From the NCBI GenBank assembly GCA_017403985.1, contig JAFRDE010000010.1, positions 1 through 64,000 of the forward strand: a stretch of DNA of 64,000 nucleotides, given 5' to 3'. Source of the stretch: Ruminococcus sp. Its GTDB lineage: Bacteria > Bacillota > Clostridia > Oscillospirales > Acutalibacteraceae. Positions 51,351-58,696 of the stretch are shown here, in pieces. A program made the translations under genes and the position numbers. The notes beneath the pieces were generated by a model. That model was not told where the DNA came from. It saw only the letters and a program-made list of their open reading frames with translations, and ran no database searches. Position 1 is the stretch's first letter. Each line of letters opens with the position of its first letter.

Positions 51351-52202
51351 TTAATCTGTATGCTCATCGATCACGGACAGGTTATTCTTATCGACCGTCA
51401 CCGATACAGCCTTTTTGTCGGCAAGTCCGTATTTCTCTTTGAGCGCCTCGATATCTCCGATATCGGCGATAAGATGCTTATCGCGCAGATACTGCTCAAA
51501 CGATACGCCGCCGCCCGATTCAAAGAATCGCTCGACGTCCGCGGCGGAAAAGCCGTCTTTCAGCGGATAGAAATACGCCGTCAGCAGGGCTTTCAGCTCT
51601 TTGCGGTACTCATCATCAGCATCCTCGGGGAGCGCTGTTTCAAGAGGCTCTTTTTTTCTGAAATATGACGCCATCGCCGAGCTTTTATGCGGATAATCCG
51701 GCAGCAAAGCCGGAGAAGCGTTCCGATATACGACAAACGAATAGCGGACGCCGTCATGTTCTTTGACTTCCGATTCGCTGTCAACGCTCCATTCATGCAG
51801 CTCGTCAAGGTTCGGTATAGCGGTATCCGCTTCGCCGTCAAAGCGCATCTTGGTGATATGCGCCGCACAGCAGTACGGCAGGAGCTGACGGTACATCGAT
51901 CCGCCGCCGATGTCAAACACGTCGTCCGGCTCAAAACAGCCGATCAGCCGATGGAGCTGCTCCATACTGCCGCAAACCACCGCGCCGGGAACACGCAGAC
52001 CCTTGATATCGGCAAGCACAAGATTCAGCCGACCGGGCGCGGGCTTGCTGCCGGGCAGAGAGAGGAGGGTCGTATATCCCATCACCACAACCTTACCGCG
52101 GGTCGTCGTGCGGTAATACATCATGTCGTCAGGGATCGACAGCAGTAAGTCGCCGTTTTTACCGATACCCCATTTTTCATCGACCGCTACGATCAGTTTC
52201 AT
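51351..52202 (-). CDS. folA: Dihydrofolate reductase with C-terminal extension
   Basis: 283 residues against about 160 for ordinary DHFR. The DHFR domain (1-162) has VAVDEKWGIGKNGDLLLSIP with the catalytic acid in SIPDD (Asp25/26), VVVMGYTTLLSLPG, and GGGSMYRQLLPY for NADPH binding. Residues about 165-283 are an added helical region (EYRKELKALLTAYFYPLKDG, FFESGGGVSFEQYLRD) of no family I know. It regenerates tetrahydrofolate for the adjacent thymidylate synthase (30-base gap, same strand). Confidence 0.9.
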   Translation of the reverse strand: MKLIVAVDEKWGIGKNGDLLLSIPDDMMYYRTTTRGKVVVMGYTTLLSLPGSKPAPGRLNLVLADIKGLRVPGAVVCGSMEQLHRLIGCFEPDDVFDIGGGSMYRQLLPYCCAAHITKMRFDGEADTAIPNLDELHEWSVDSESEVKEHDGVRYSFVVYRNASPALLPDYPHKSSAMASYFRKKEPLETALPEDADDEYRKELKALLTAYFYPLKDGFSAADVERFFESGGGVSFEQYLRDKHLIADIGDIEALKEKYGLADKKAVSVTVDKNNLSVIDEHTD

Positions 52203-52232
52203 AAAGATAAAGCTCCTTTCAGCCGCCCTCTA

Positions 52233-53066
52233 TCATATCGCTACCGGGATCTTTTCCTTGAACTCGTGGTATTTGTAATCGATCAGCTTGAAGTCGTCTA
52301 ATGTAAAGTCGTAAAAATCCTTGACCTCGGGGTTCACCCACAGCTTCGGCGCTTCATACGGCTCGAGCTCGATGATCCGCTTCACCGCGTCGATATGTCT
52401 GTCATAGATATGCGCGTCGGCGATCACATGCACCAGCGTGCCGACCTCAAAGCCCGATACCTGCGCGAACATATGCAGGAGGATCGCGTACTGGCACACG
52501 TTCCAGTTGTTCGCGACCAGCATATCCTGGCTGCGCTGGTTGAGGATCATGTTCAGCTTATTGCCTGTCACGTTCAGCGTCACGCTGTAGGCGCAGGGAT
52601 AGAGCCCCATCTCATGCAGATCGTGATGGTTATAGATATTGGTCATGATGCGGCGGGATTCGGGATGATTCTTCAGGTCATAAAGCACCCTGTCCACCTG
52701 ATCGAACTCACCCTCGGGATAAACATGCTTGACGCCCAGCTGGTAGCCGTACGCCTTGCCGATGGAGCCGCTCTCATCCGCCCAGCTGTCCCAGATATGG
52801 CTCTTCAGATCGTGGGTATTATTGCTCTTCTTCTGCCAGATCCATAAGAGCTCGTCGATGCAGTTCTTGAAGAACACCTTCCTGAGCGTCATGATCGGGA
52901 ATTCCTTCTGCAGGTCGTAGCGGTTCACCACACCGAACTGCTTGACCGTATGCGCGGGCGAATGGTCGTCGCCCCAGTAGGGACGCACGTTCATCCCCTC
53001 GTCGGAATATCCGTTCTCGATAATATCCTTGCAATTCGCGATAAATACTTCATCAGCGTAGCTCAT
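52233..53066 (-). CDS. thyA: Thymidylate synthase
   Basis: 277 residues, ThyA type. Makes dTMP from dUMP using methylene-tetrahydrofolate. The catalytic Cys is in GLYPCAYSVTLNV; the dUMP-binding stretch NQRSQDMLVANNWNVCQYA and the Arg pair (SRRIMTNIYN) are present. First gene of the thyA-folA unit; the pair completes one-carbon recycling for thymine synthesis. Upstream 220 bases hold a heptamer array. Confidence 0.96.
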   Translation of the reverse strand: MSYADEVFIANCKDIIENGYSDEGMNVRPYWGDDHSPAHTVKQFGVVNRYDLQKEFPIMTLRKVFFKNCIDELLWIWQKKSNNTHDLKSHIWDSWADESGSIGKAYGYQLGVKHVYPEGEFDQVDRVLYDLKNHPESRRIMTNIYNHHDLHEMGLYPCAYSVTLNVTGNKLNMILNQRSQDMLVANNWNVCQYAILLHMFAQVSGFEVGTLVHVIADAHIYDRHIDAVKRIIELEPYEAPKLWVNPEVKDFYDFTLDDFKLIDYKYHEFKEKIPVAI

Positions 53067-53206
53067 GTATCATCCATCCTTTTTATCAGAATCATATGGA
53101 TTCATTATACTTTCCGAAAGCGGATATGTCAACAAAAACCAAGATGACTTTCCTTCCCCATGCAAACGAGAAAAAATCGCGGGGTATTACACCCTTCATA
53201 ACTTGT

Positions 53207-53235
53207 CACTTGCCACTGGTCACTGGTCACTAAAT
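53207..53235. repeat. Heptamer array (CACTNNN units)
   Basis: CACTTGC CACTGGT CACTGGT CACTAAA; a one-sided family B fragment next to a terminator. Confidence 0.75.
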
Positions 53236-53270
53236 AAAAACCGCCCTTCCGTTTTTGAAAGAGCGGCATT
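53236..53270 (-). terminator. Terminator after the two-repeat lipoprotein
   Basis: On the minus strand GCCGCTCTTTC/GGAAGGGCGGT with one mismatch, then TTTTATTT. Confidence 0.78.
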
Positions 53271-53289
53271 TGATGCGTTATGGTGCTTT

Positions 53290-53982
53290 TTATTCCCCGT
53301 CGCCGGATGACGCTTTGTAACAGAACAGATAGCCCGAATAGTAGGTATCATAAACCGCTTCCTCAGACGCGGTGATCGGAGCCACGACTATCACATAACA
53401 CGGAAAGCCCTCCGGAGAAGTGCCTTCTGTACAGCTGATGATCTGCGCGCCGGTGCCTGCCTGCTGTCTGACGTTGGCGATCGCAGTCTGTTCATCGATT
53501 CCCACGCCGTCCCCGGAATCAGCACCGGCGCCCTCGGCATAACAGAACTGGTAGCCTGAATAATAGGTCACGTTTTTCGCTTCCTCAGATGCGGTGATCG
53601 GACTTACGACGATGACATAACAGGGAAAGCCCTCGGGAGAAGTGCCTTCGACACAGCTGACGATCTGTGCGCCGGAGCCTGCCTGCTGCTTGACGTTGGC
53701 GATCGCCTCCTCGCGGGTGATACCGATAGAATTCGGGTCGCCGGAGGTCGCGTCCTGCTGCGCCTGCGCGTTGTTGTCCTGTGCGTTGCTGTTTTGCGCG
53801 CTGCTATTCTGCGCGCCGTCCTTCTCTGCGTCGGTCGCGGCAGCGGTTGCGGCGGCGGTAGGCGCTGCGGTGGGGGCTGTAGTCGCGGCGGTATCGCCTT
53901 TATTGCAGCCGGCAAGCATCGCGAGAGCAGATATCAAAATGACAGCGACAAGAATTACGGAAAGAATTTTTGTGGTTTTCAT
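53290..53982 (-). CDS. Lipoprotein with two near-identical 60-residue repeats
   Basis: 230 residues. Signal and lipobox LAGC (Cys about 26), then an Ala/Thr/Pro linker and an Asn/Gln/Ala-rich stretch (SSAQNSNAQDNNAQ). Two repeats follow, about 88-150 and 162-222, sharing ANV(K/R)QQAG(S/T)GAQI, SC(V/T)EGTSPEGFPCYVIVV and TYYSGYxFCY. Two Cys in each repeat could pair outside the cell. The DNA copies are also very alike, so the duplication is recent or homogenised. No known family. Confidence 0.8.
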   Translation of the reverse strand: MKTTKILSVILVAVILISALAMLAGCNKGDTAATTAPTAAPTAAATAAATDAEKDGAQNSSAQNSNAQDNNAQAQQDATSGDPNSIGITREEAIANVKQQAGSGAQIVSCVEGTSPEGFPCYVIVVSPITASEEAKNVTYYSGYQFCYAEGAGADSGDGVGIDEQTAIANVRQQAGTGAQIISCTEGTSPEGFPCYVIVVAPITASEEAVYDTYYSGYLFCYKASSGDGE

Positions 53983-54137
53983 GTGTTTTCTCCTTTATTA
54001 TTTTTTCTGACATTCTACATTTTAGCATCTGACAATCAATAAGACAATACTTTTTCAAATAATTGTCATTTCCGATCGCCTTGCTTTTTCCGGGCAAAGT
54101 GATATAATGTTCCATAATCTATTCACAGGAGCCGTCT

Positions 54138-55163
54138 ATGCCGAATCTATCCGTTATCGCCGCCCCTCTTTTGGAGTGGTATCAACTGAATCAACGCGAT
54201 CTTCCATGGCGGCGCGACCGCGAGCCGTACCATGTCTGGATCTCCGAGATCATGCTCCAGCAAACCCGCATCGAGGCGGTCATGGGCTACTATACCCGCT
54301 TCCTCGACGCTCTGCCCGACGTCAAGAGCCTGAGCGAAGTCGGCGACGACGCGCTGATGAAGCTGTGGGAGAGACTCGGCTACTACAGCCGCGCCCGCAA
54401 CCTGAAAAAGGCGGCGGTCATGATCATGCAGGAGTACGGCGGCGCGTTTCCGCAAACCTTCAGCGAGCTGAAAAAGCTCCCCGGTATCGGCGAATACACC
54501 GCCGGCGCGATCGCCTCCATCTGCTATGATGAAAAGGTCCCCGCCGTGGACGGCAACGTCCTGCGCGTGATTGCGCGCGTACAGGGCAGCCGCAAAAACG
54601 TCCTCCTCCCCGAGGTCAAAAAATCCGTCGCCGAACAATTACAAAAAATCATGCCCGATGAAGCGGGCGCGTTCAACGAAGGGCTGATGGAGCTGGGCGA
54701 GCTGGTCTGCCTGCCGAACGGCGTTCCTTTGTGCACTTCCTGTCCGCTGAAAGAGCATTGTACCGCTTATCAAAAGGATCTGACCGCCGAGATCCCCGTG
54801 CGCGTCAAAACGGTGAAACGCCGCCGCGCTGACTTATCTGTATTTATCATCACCGCACCCGACGGCAGGATCGCCCTCGAAAAGCGTCCCGACAAGGGAC
54901 TGCTCGCCGGCATGTACCAACTGCCGAACATCGATGGCTTCCACTCCGACAAAGCCCTGTTTCCCATTCTCAGCGAAATGGAAATCGACCCGATATCCGT
55001 TGAATTCATCAAAGACGCCAAGCACGTTTTCACCCACATCGACTGGTATATGAAAGCCTACCGCGTCGAAGCGTCAGAAGCGAACAACCGTTTCATCTGG
55101 GCGACAGAGGACGAGCTCGCGAGCTCCTATCCCCTGCCCACCGCATTTCAAAAACTGCTTTAG
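54138..55163 (+). CDS. mutY: A/G-specific adenine glycosylase
   Basis: 341 residues. Removes adenine mispaired with 8-oxoguanine. Helix-hairpin-helix LPGIGEYTAGAIAS with the catalytic Asp (PAVDGNVLRV), the 4Fe-4S ligands in the CLPNGVPLCTSCPLKEHC region, and a C-terminal Nudix-like recognition domain (about 225-341: ISVFIITAPDGRIALEKRP-type region, KHVFTHIDWYMKAY). Start at 54138 follows AGGAG. Short A family fragment just after the stop. Confidence 0.95.
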   Translation: MPNLSVIAAPLLEWYQLNQRDLPWRRDREPYHVWISEIMLQQTRIEAVMGYYTRFLDALPDVKSLSEVGDDALMKLWERLGYYSRARNLKKAAVMIMQEYGGAFPQTFSELKKLPGIGEYTAGAIASICYDEKVPAVDGNVLRVIARVQGSRKNVLLPEVKKSVAEQLQKIMPDEAGAFNEGLMELGELVCLPNGVPLCTSCPLKEHCTAYQKDLTAEIPVRVKTVKRRRADLSVFIITAPDGRIALEKRPDKGLLAGMYQLPNIDGFHSDKALFPILSEMEIDPISVEFIKDAKHVFTHIDWYMKAYRVEASEANNRFIWATEDELASSYPLPTAFQKLL

Positions 55164-55192
55164 CATTTTGCTGCAGAGCCCCTACGCGTGTC

Positions 55193-55230
55193 GGGGCGTG
55201 GCAATCCCACAAACAGAGAATACCCTTTTT
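55193..55230. repeat. Family A fragment
   Basis: GGGGCGTGGCAATCCCACAA ACAGAGAA resembles the inner arm of family A; outer end lost. Confidence 0.55.
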
Positions 55231-55233
55231 CGC

Positions 55234-55264
55234 AAAAAAACGCACCCCTCACGGAGTGCGTTTC
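55234..55264 (-). terminator. Terminator after mrp
   Basis: Minus strand AAACGCACTCC/GGGGTGCGTTT followed by seven Ts. Confidence 0.88.
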
Positions 55265-55274
55265 ATTTTTCATA

Positions 55275-56108
55275 TCAAACTTTCAGCTCGTCCTCGATAG
55301 TATCGGCAGCTTTCTCAAACCAGTCGCCGACGAACAGCTCGACGGTACCGGTATCCACCGACTTTCTGAGATCGGCGTCGATCGGCACCTTCGCGAGTAC
55401 GCGGGTACCGAATTTTTCAGCGATCTCGTCGATGTGGCTTTCGCCGAAGATCTTATGCTCTTTGCCGCAGTCGGGACACTTGAAATAGCTCATGTTCTCG
55501 ACCAGCCCCAAGATTGGCACGTTCATCAGCTCAGCCATTCTGACCGCCTTTTCAACGATCATCGATACCAGCTCCTGCGGAGAAGCTACCACGATGATGC
55601 CGTCGAGCGGCAGGCTCTGAAACACCGTCAGCGGCACGTCGCCGGTGCCCGGAGGCATATCGACGAACATGTAGTCAACGTCCTTCCAGATGACGTCTGT
55701 CCAGAACTGCTTGACCGTACCCGAGATCACGGGACCGCGCCATACGACGGGGTCGGCGGTGTGCTCTAAAAGCAGGTTGATCGACATGATATCGATGCCT
55801 GTCTTGGATGTTTCGGGGATGATCCCGAATTCATTTCCCTTGGCGCGGGTATTGATACCGAACGCCTTGGGGATGGAGGGACCGGTGATATCCGCGTCTA
55901 AGATCGCGGTCTTGTGCCCTCTGCGATTGAGCTCCACCGCCATCGCGGAGGTGACGAGGCTCTTGCCTACGCCGCCCTTGCCGGATACGACGGCGATCAC
56001 CTTTTTGACGGAGCTCAGTTCATTTAATTTCTCATGCAGATCCTGCGGCGCGGTTCTCGACGAACAGCTCTGTGCGCAGGAGGAGCAGTCATGGGTGCAT
56101 TCGCTCAT
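55275..56108 (-). CDS. mrp: Mrp/NBP35-family Fe-S cluster carrier ATPase
   Basis: 277 residues. A short Cys-rich N-terminus (CTHDCSSCAQSC) precedes a deviant Walker A (VSGKGGVGKSLVTSAMA) and the DADITGPSIPKAFG and DMPPGTGD segments of the ParA/MinD-like Mrp group. The CPDCGKEH motif near residue 222 is the bridging cluster site. It carries Fe-S clusters to target proteins. The gene upstream on the same strand ends 2 bases before it, so they are cotranscribed. Confidence 0.94.
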   Translation of the reverse strand: MSECTHDCSSCAQSCSSRTAPQDLHEKLNELSSVKKVIAVVSGKGGVGKSLVTSAMAVELNRRGHKTAILDADITGPSIPKAFGINTRAKGNEFGIIPETSKTGIDIMSINLLLEHTADPVVWRGPVISGTVKQFWTDVIWKDVDYMFVDMPPGTGDVPLTVFQSLPLDGIIVVASPQELVSMIVEKAVRMAELMNVPILGLVENMSYFKCPDCGKEHKIFGESHIDEIAEKFGTRVLAKVPIDADLRKSVDTGTVELFVGDWFEKAADTIEDELKV

Positions 56109-56110
56109 GC

Positions 56111-56833
56111 TTATTCTTCCTCTTTCTTCTCTTCGGTCTCTTCGACAACCTCGGCAGCTTCCTCAACCGCTTCAGCCGCTTCTTCCTCGGCTTCTGTCTC
56201 TTCAGCGGTTTCCTCAACAGTTTCTGCCTCTTCTGCCTTTTCTTCCACAGCTTCGATAGCTTCTTCTGCTTCTTCCTCGGCAGCTTCCTGAACGATCTCC
56301 GTTATCTCCTCGTTCTGAGCTTCGGTCTCAGCGAGCTCCTCGGCGATACCGCCCTCTACGGGAGCGTCTTCACTCAGCTCTTCCTCGTCCTCATCCTTCA
56401 TTTCATAACCCGAAAGGAAGGTGTACGGCAGACCGTAACCCAGCGCGACGCAAGCCATCGCCAGAATAACCGACGGAGCGCTCAGACCGCTGCTCAGGCC
56501 CATCATCGCCATCGCGTTCTGCGGAGCGATCGCGCCGTGGAAGGGCAGGGCGGGGATTATTGCGGCAAGAATGATGTACAGCGCGGGCAGATCGATCAGC
56601 AGCAGCACCGCCAAGCTGAAGCGGTGAACCTGTTTTCCCTCGCCTACGCGGGTCGCGTAGAACAGCAGCAGACCGAAGATCAGCAGCATCAGGACCTGTA
56701 CCAGCGTACCAAGCGTACCGGAAAGCTGACTTGCCAGCGACGAGAAGAAGTATGTGCATACGATGTAGCCGATGACAAGGAAAGAAGAGAAAATGATATT
56801 GATCTTGTTTCTCTTAGTGTTCGTTTTTTTCAT
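56111..56833 (-). CDS. Membrane protein with long glutamate-rich tail
   Basis: 240 residues. Residues 1-145 contain four hydrophobic helices (SSFLVIGYIVCTYFFSSLA, VLMLLIFGLLLFYATRV, VLLLIDLPALYIILAAII, VILAMACVALGYGLPY). The remaining about 95 residues are almost entirely Glu/Ala with some Thr and Val (EEAEEAIEAVEEKAEEAETV), predicted as a single long acidic helix. No family recognised. It precedes mrp in one transcript. GGAGG upstream. Confidence 0.78.
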   Translation of the reverse strand: MKKTNTKRNKINIIFSSFLVIGYIVCTYFFSSLASQLSGTLGTLVQVLMLLIFGLLLFYATRVGEGKQVHRFSLAVLLLIDLPALYIILAAIIPALPFHGAIAPQNAMAMMGLSSGLSAPSVILAMACVALGYGLPYTFLSGYEMKDEDEEELSEDAPVEGGIAEELAETEAQNEEITEIVQEAAEEEAEEAIEAVEEKAEEAETVEETAEETEAEEEAAEAVEEAAEVVEETEEKKEEE

Positions 56834-56856
56834 AATAATATACCTCCGTTTATTGA

Positions 56857-56890
56857 GTGATCAGTGGCAAGTGACCAGTGACCAGAATTG
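56857..56890. repeat. Heptamer array (AGTGNNN units)
   Basis: AGTGATC AGTGGCA AGTGACC AGTGACC; left half of a family B element followed by the GGATGAGGGTGGAGCCCTCC spacer type. Confidence 0.75.
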
Positions 56891-56992
56891 ATAAAATCGG
56901 ATGAGGGTGGAGCCCTCCCGCAACGTACCTCAGGCACATCGCTCGGCGCAGCCGAACTTCACGCGAAGCGCTTCACGCCGCGAAGCGGCACA

Positions 56993-57922
56993 TCACTGTG
57001 CGTGATTGCGCTTTTTCAATACAAAGCAGTACCAGCCGCGATGGGTGTTCTCCTCGATGATCTCGAAGTGATCGCGGATCGCGTTTTTGACGTCGTCCGC
57101 GCGGGTATCGATGATACCGCTGATGATATACACCGCGTCGTCCGTCATAAAGTTTCCGACCGAAGCCGACAATGCTATTATAGCATCCGCTACGATATTT
57201 GCAACCACAATTTCGTATGTTCCCTCAACTTTATCGACCAGATCGCCCGCGATGGCGCTCACCTTGTCGTCGACATGATTGACGACTGCGTTCTCGTTGG
57301 CGGTTCGCACCGCCGTCTCGTCGATATCGATACCGAACGCCGACTGAGCGCCCAGCATCACCGCGGCGATGCCTAAGATACCGCTGCCGCATCCGACGTC
57401 CAGCACTCTCTCGCCGCCCTTGACATAGCGCTCCAGCGCCTCCATGCACAGGCGGGTGGTCTCGTGCTTGCCGGTACCGAACGCAAGTCCCGGGTCGATG
57501 TTCATCATCAAGCGCCCCTCGGGGTCGGTGTCCGTATACCACGACGGATTGATCAGCAGTTTTTCACCCACGGGCATGGGCTTGAAGAACCTGCGCCAGT
57601 TGTTGAGCCAGTCGTCCTCCTGAACGCTGCTTTGGTCGATCTTGTGGTCGATCGAAGCCGCGTTCAGCCGCTCGCTCAGGAACTGCACCGCCTCGCCGAT
57701 GTTGTCCTCGAGGCTGATGTAGATATGGATTTTCGCCTTGCTTCTGTCCTGCTTCAACAGGTCTTCGTCGATCAGGTCGACGTGCGCGATCTCCATCACT
57801 TCCTGCTCGAGCTCTCTGTAATCTTCGATATAGATGCCGTAGGGAACGGTCATGTTAGCGATCGCCGCCGCGTCGTCGATCCGATCCGCCTCGACTTCCA
57901 CCAGAATCTCGATCCAGTCCAT
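56993..57922 (-). CDS. prmA: Ribosomal protein L11 methyltransferase
   Basis: 309 residues. Methylates L11 using S-adenosylmethionine. N-terminal substrate-recognition domain (about 1-90), then the Rossmann domain with NIDPGLAFGTGKHETTRLC, VLDVGCGSGILGIAA and VVANIVADAI. AGGAAG upstream. Often linked to dnaJ/rsmE in Firmicutes, but rsmE here is 50 kb away. Confidence 0.95.
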   Translation of the reverse strand: MDWIEILVEVEADRIDDAAAIANMTVPYGIYIEDYRELEQEVMEIAHVDLIDEDLLKQDRSKAKIHIYISLEDNIGEAVQFLSERLNAASIDHKIDQSSVQEDDWLNNWRRFFKPMPVGEKLLINPSWYTDTDPEGRLMMNIDPGLAFGTGKHETTRLCMEALERYVKGGERVLDVGCGSGILGIAAVMLGAQSAFGIDIDETAVRTANENAVVNHVDDKVSAIAGDLVDKVEGTYEIVVANIVADAIIALSASVGNFMTDDAVYIISGIIDTRADDVKNAIRDHFEIIEENTHRGWYCFVLKKRNHAQ

Positions 57923-57943
57923 ACTTCACTTCCTTTATATACG

Positions 57944-57993
57944 GTCATTGCGGGGAAGGAACAAGGGGCGTTCCGTTCTCGCAATCTCAACCC
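57944..57993. repeat. Divergent family A-like element
   Basis: GTCATTGCGGGGAAGGAACA and CGTTCCGTTCTCGCAATC form a hairpin with a different middle to the other copies. Confidence 0.5.
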
Positions 57994-58136
57994 TTTTTTC
58001 GCTATCCTATATAATGTACCACAACAGAAAGATTTTATCAAGTATTACTTGTCCGATCCTATTGTATTGCCGTCGTAAAAGTGGTATGATAGTCGTATCA
58101 TGCGGCATAGCGTCATAATAAAAGGAGGCGTAAGGA

Positions 58137-58673
58137 TTGAATCCACTGATCCTGACAGATCTGTTCGACAATGAGATCGGCACGATGAGCAAGAGCGAAG
58201 CCCACCGGCTGGGCAGGCTGCACCGCGCGTTCTCGGTCTTCATCGTCGACGGCGGCAAAATGCTGATCCAGAAGCGTCACCGCGACAAATATCACTCGGG
58301 AGGACTTTGGGCAAACGCCTGCTGCTCCCACCCCGTACAGGGGGAAACGCTCGCTCAGGCGGTACCGAGAAGGCTGAAAGAAGAGCTGGGTATTCAATGC
58401 ACCGCCCGCGAGCTGTTCAGCTTTGTCTACTTCACCAAATACGCACCCGATCTGTTCGAGTATGAATACGACCATGTGTTCCTTGCCGAATACAGCGGTA
58501 CCTGCGACTTCGACCGTGATGAGATCGAGGAACTGCAGTGGATCTCGTTCGGGGAGCTGGAACAGCGGATGCTCGAACGCCCGCAGGACTTCGCCTCATG
58601 GTTCATGATCGCGGCGCCGAAGGTACTGTGTCTGCTGCAGCAAGAAAAAAACAGCCGTGATGACCGCGGCTGA
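58137..58673 (+). CDS. idi: Isopentenyl-diphosphate delta-isomerase, type 1
   Basis: 178 residues, Nudix-like type 1 Idi. Interconverts IPP and DMAPP. LWANACCSHPVQGET contains the catalytic Cys/His motif, and EYDHVFLAEYSG with EIEELQWIS supplies the Glu region. Starts with TTG at 58137, eight bases after AGGAGG. It is followed after 23 bases by the large AAA+ protease gene, perhaps in one transcript. Confidence 0.9.
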   Translation: MNPLILTDLFDNEIGTMSKSEAHRLGRLHRAFSVFIVDGGKMLIQKRHRDKYHSGGLWANACCSHPVQGETLAQAVPRRLKEELGIQCTARELFSFVYFTKYAPDLFEYEYDHVFLAEYSGTCDFDRDEIEELQWISFGELEQRMLERPQDFASWFMIAAPKVLCLLQQEKNSRDDRG

Positions 58674-58696
58674 GCGAAATACAAGGAGGAAGAAAC

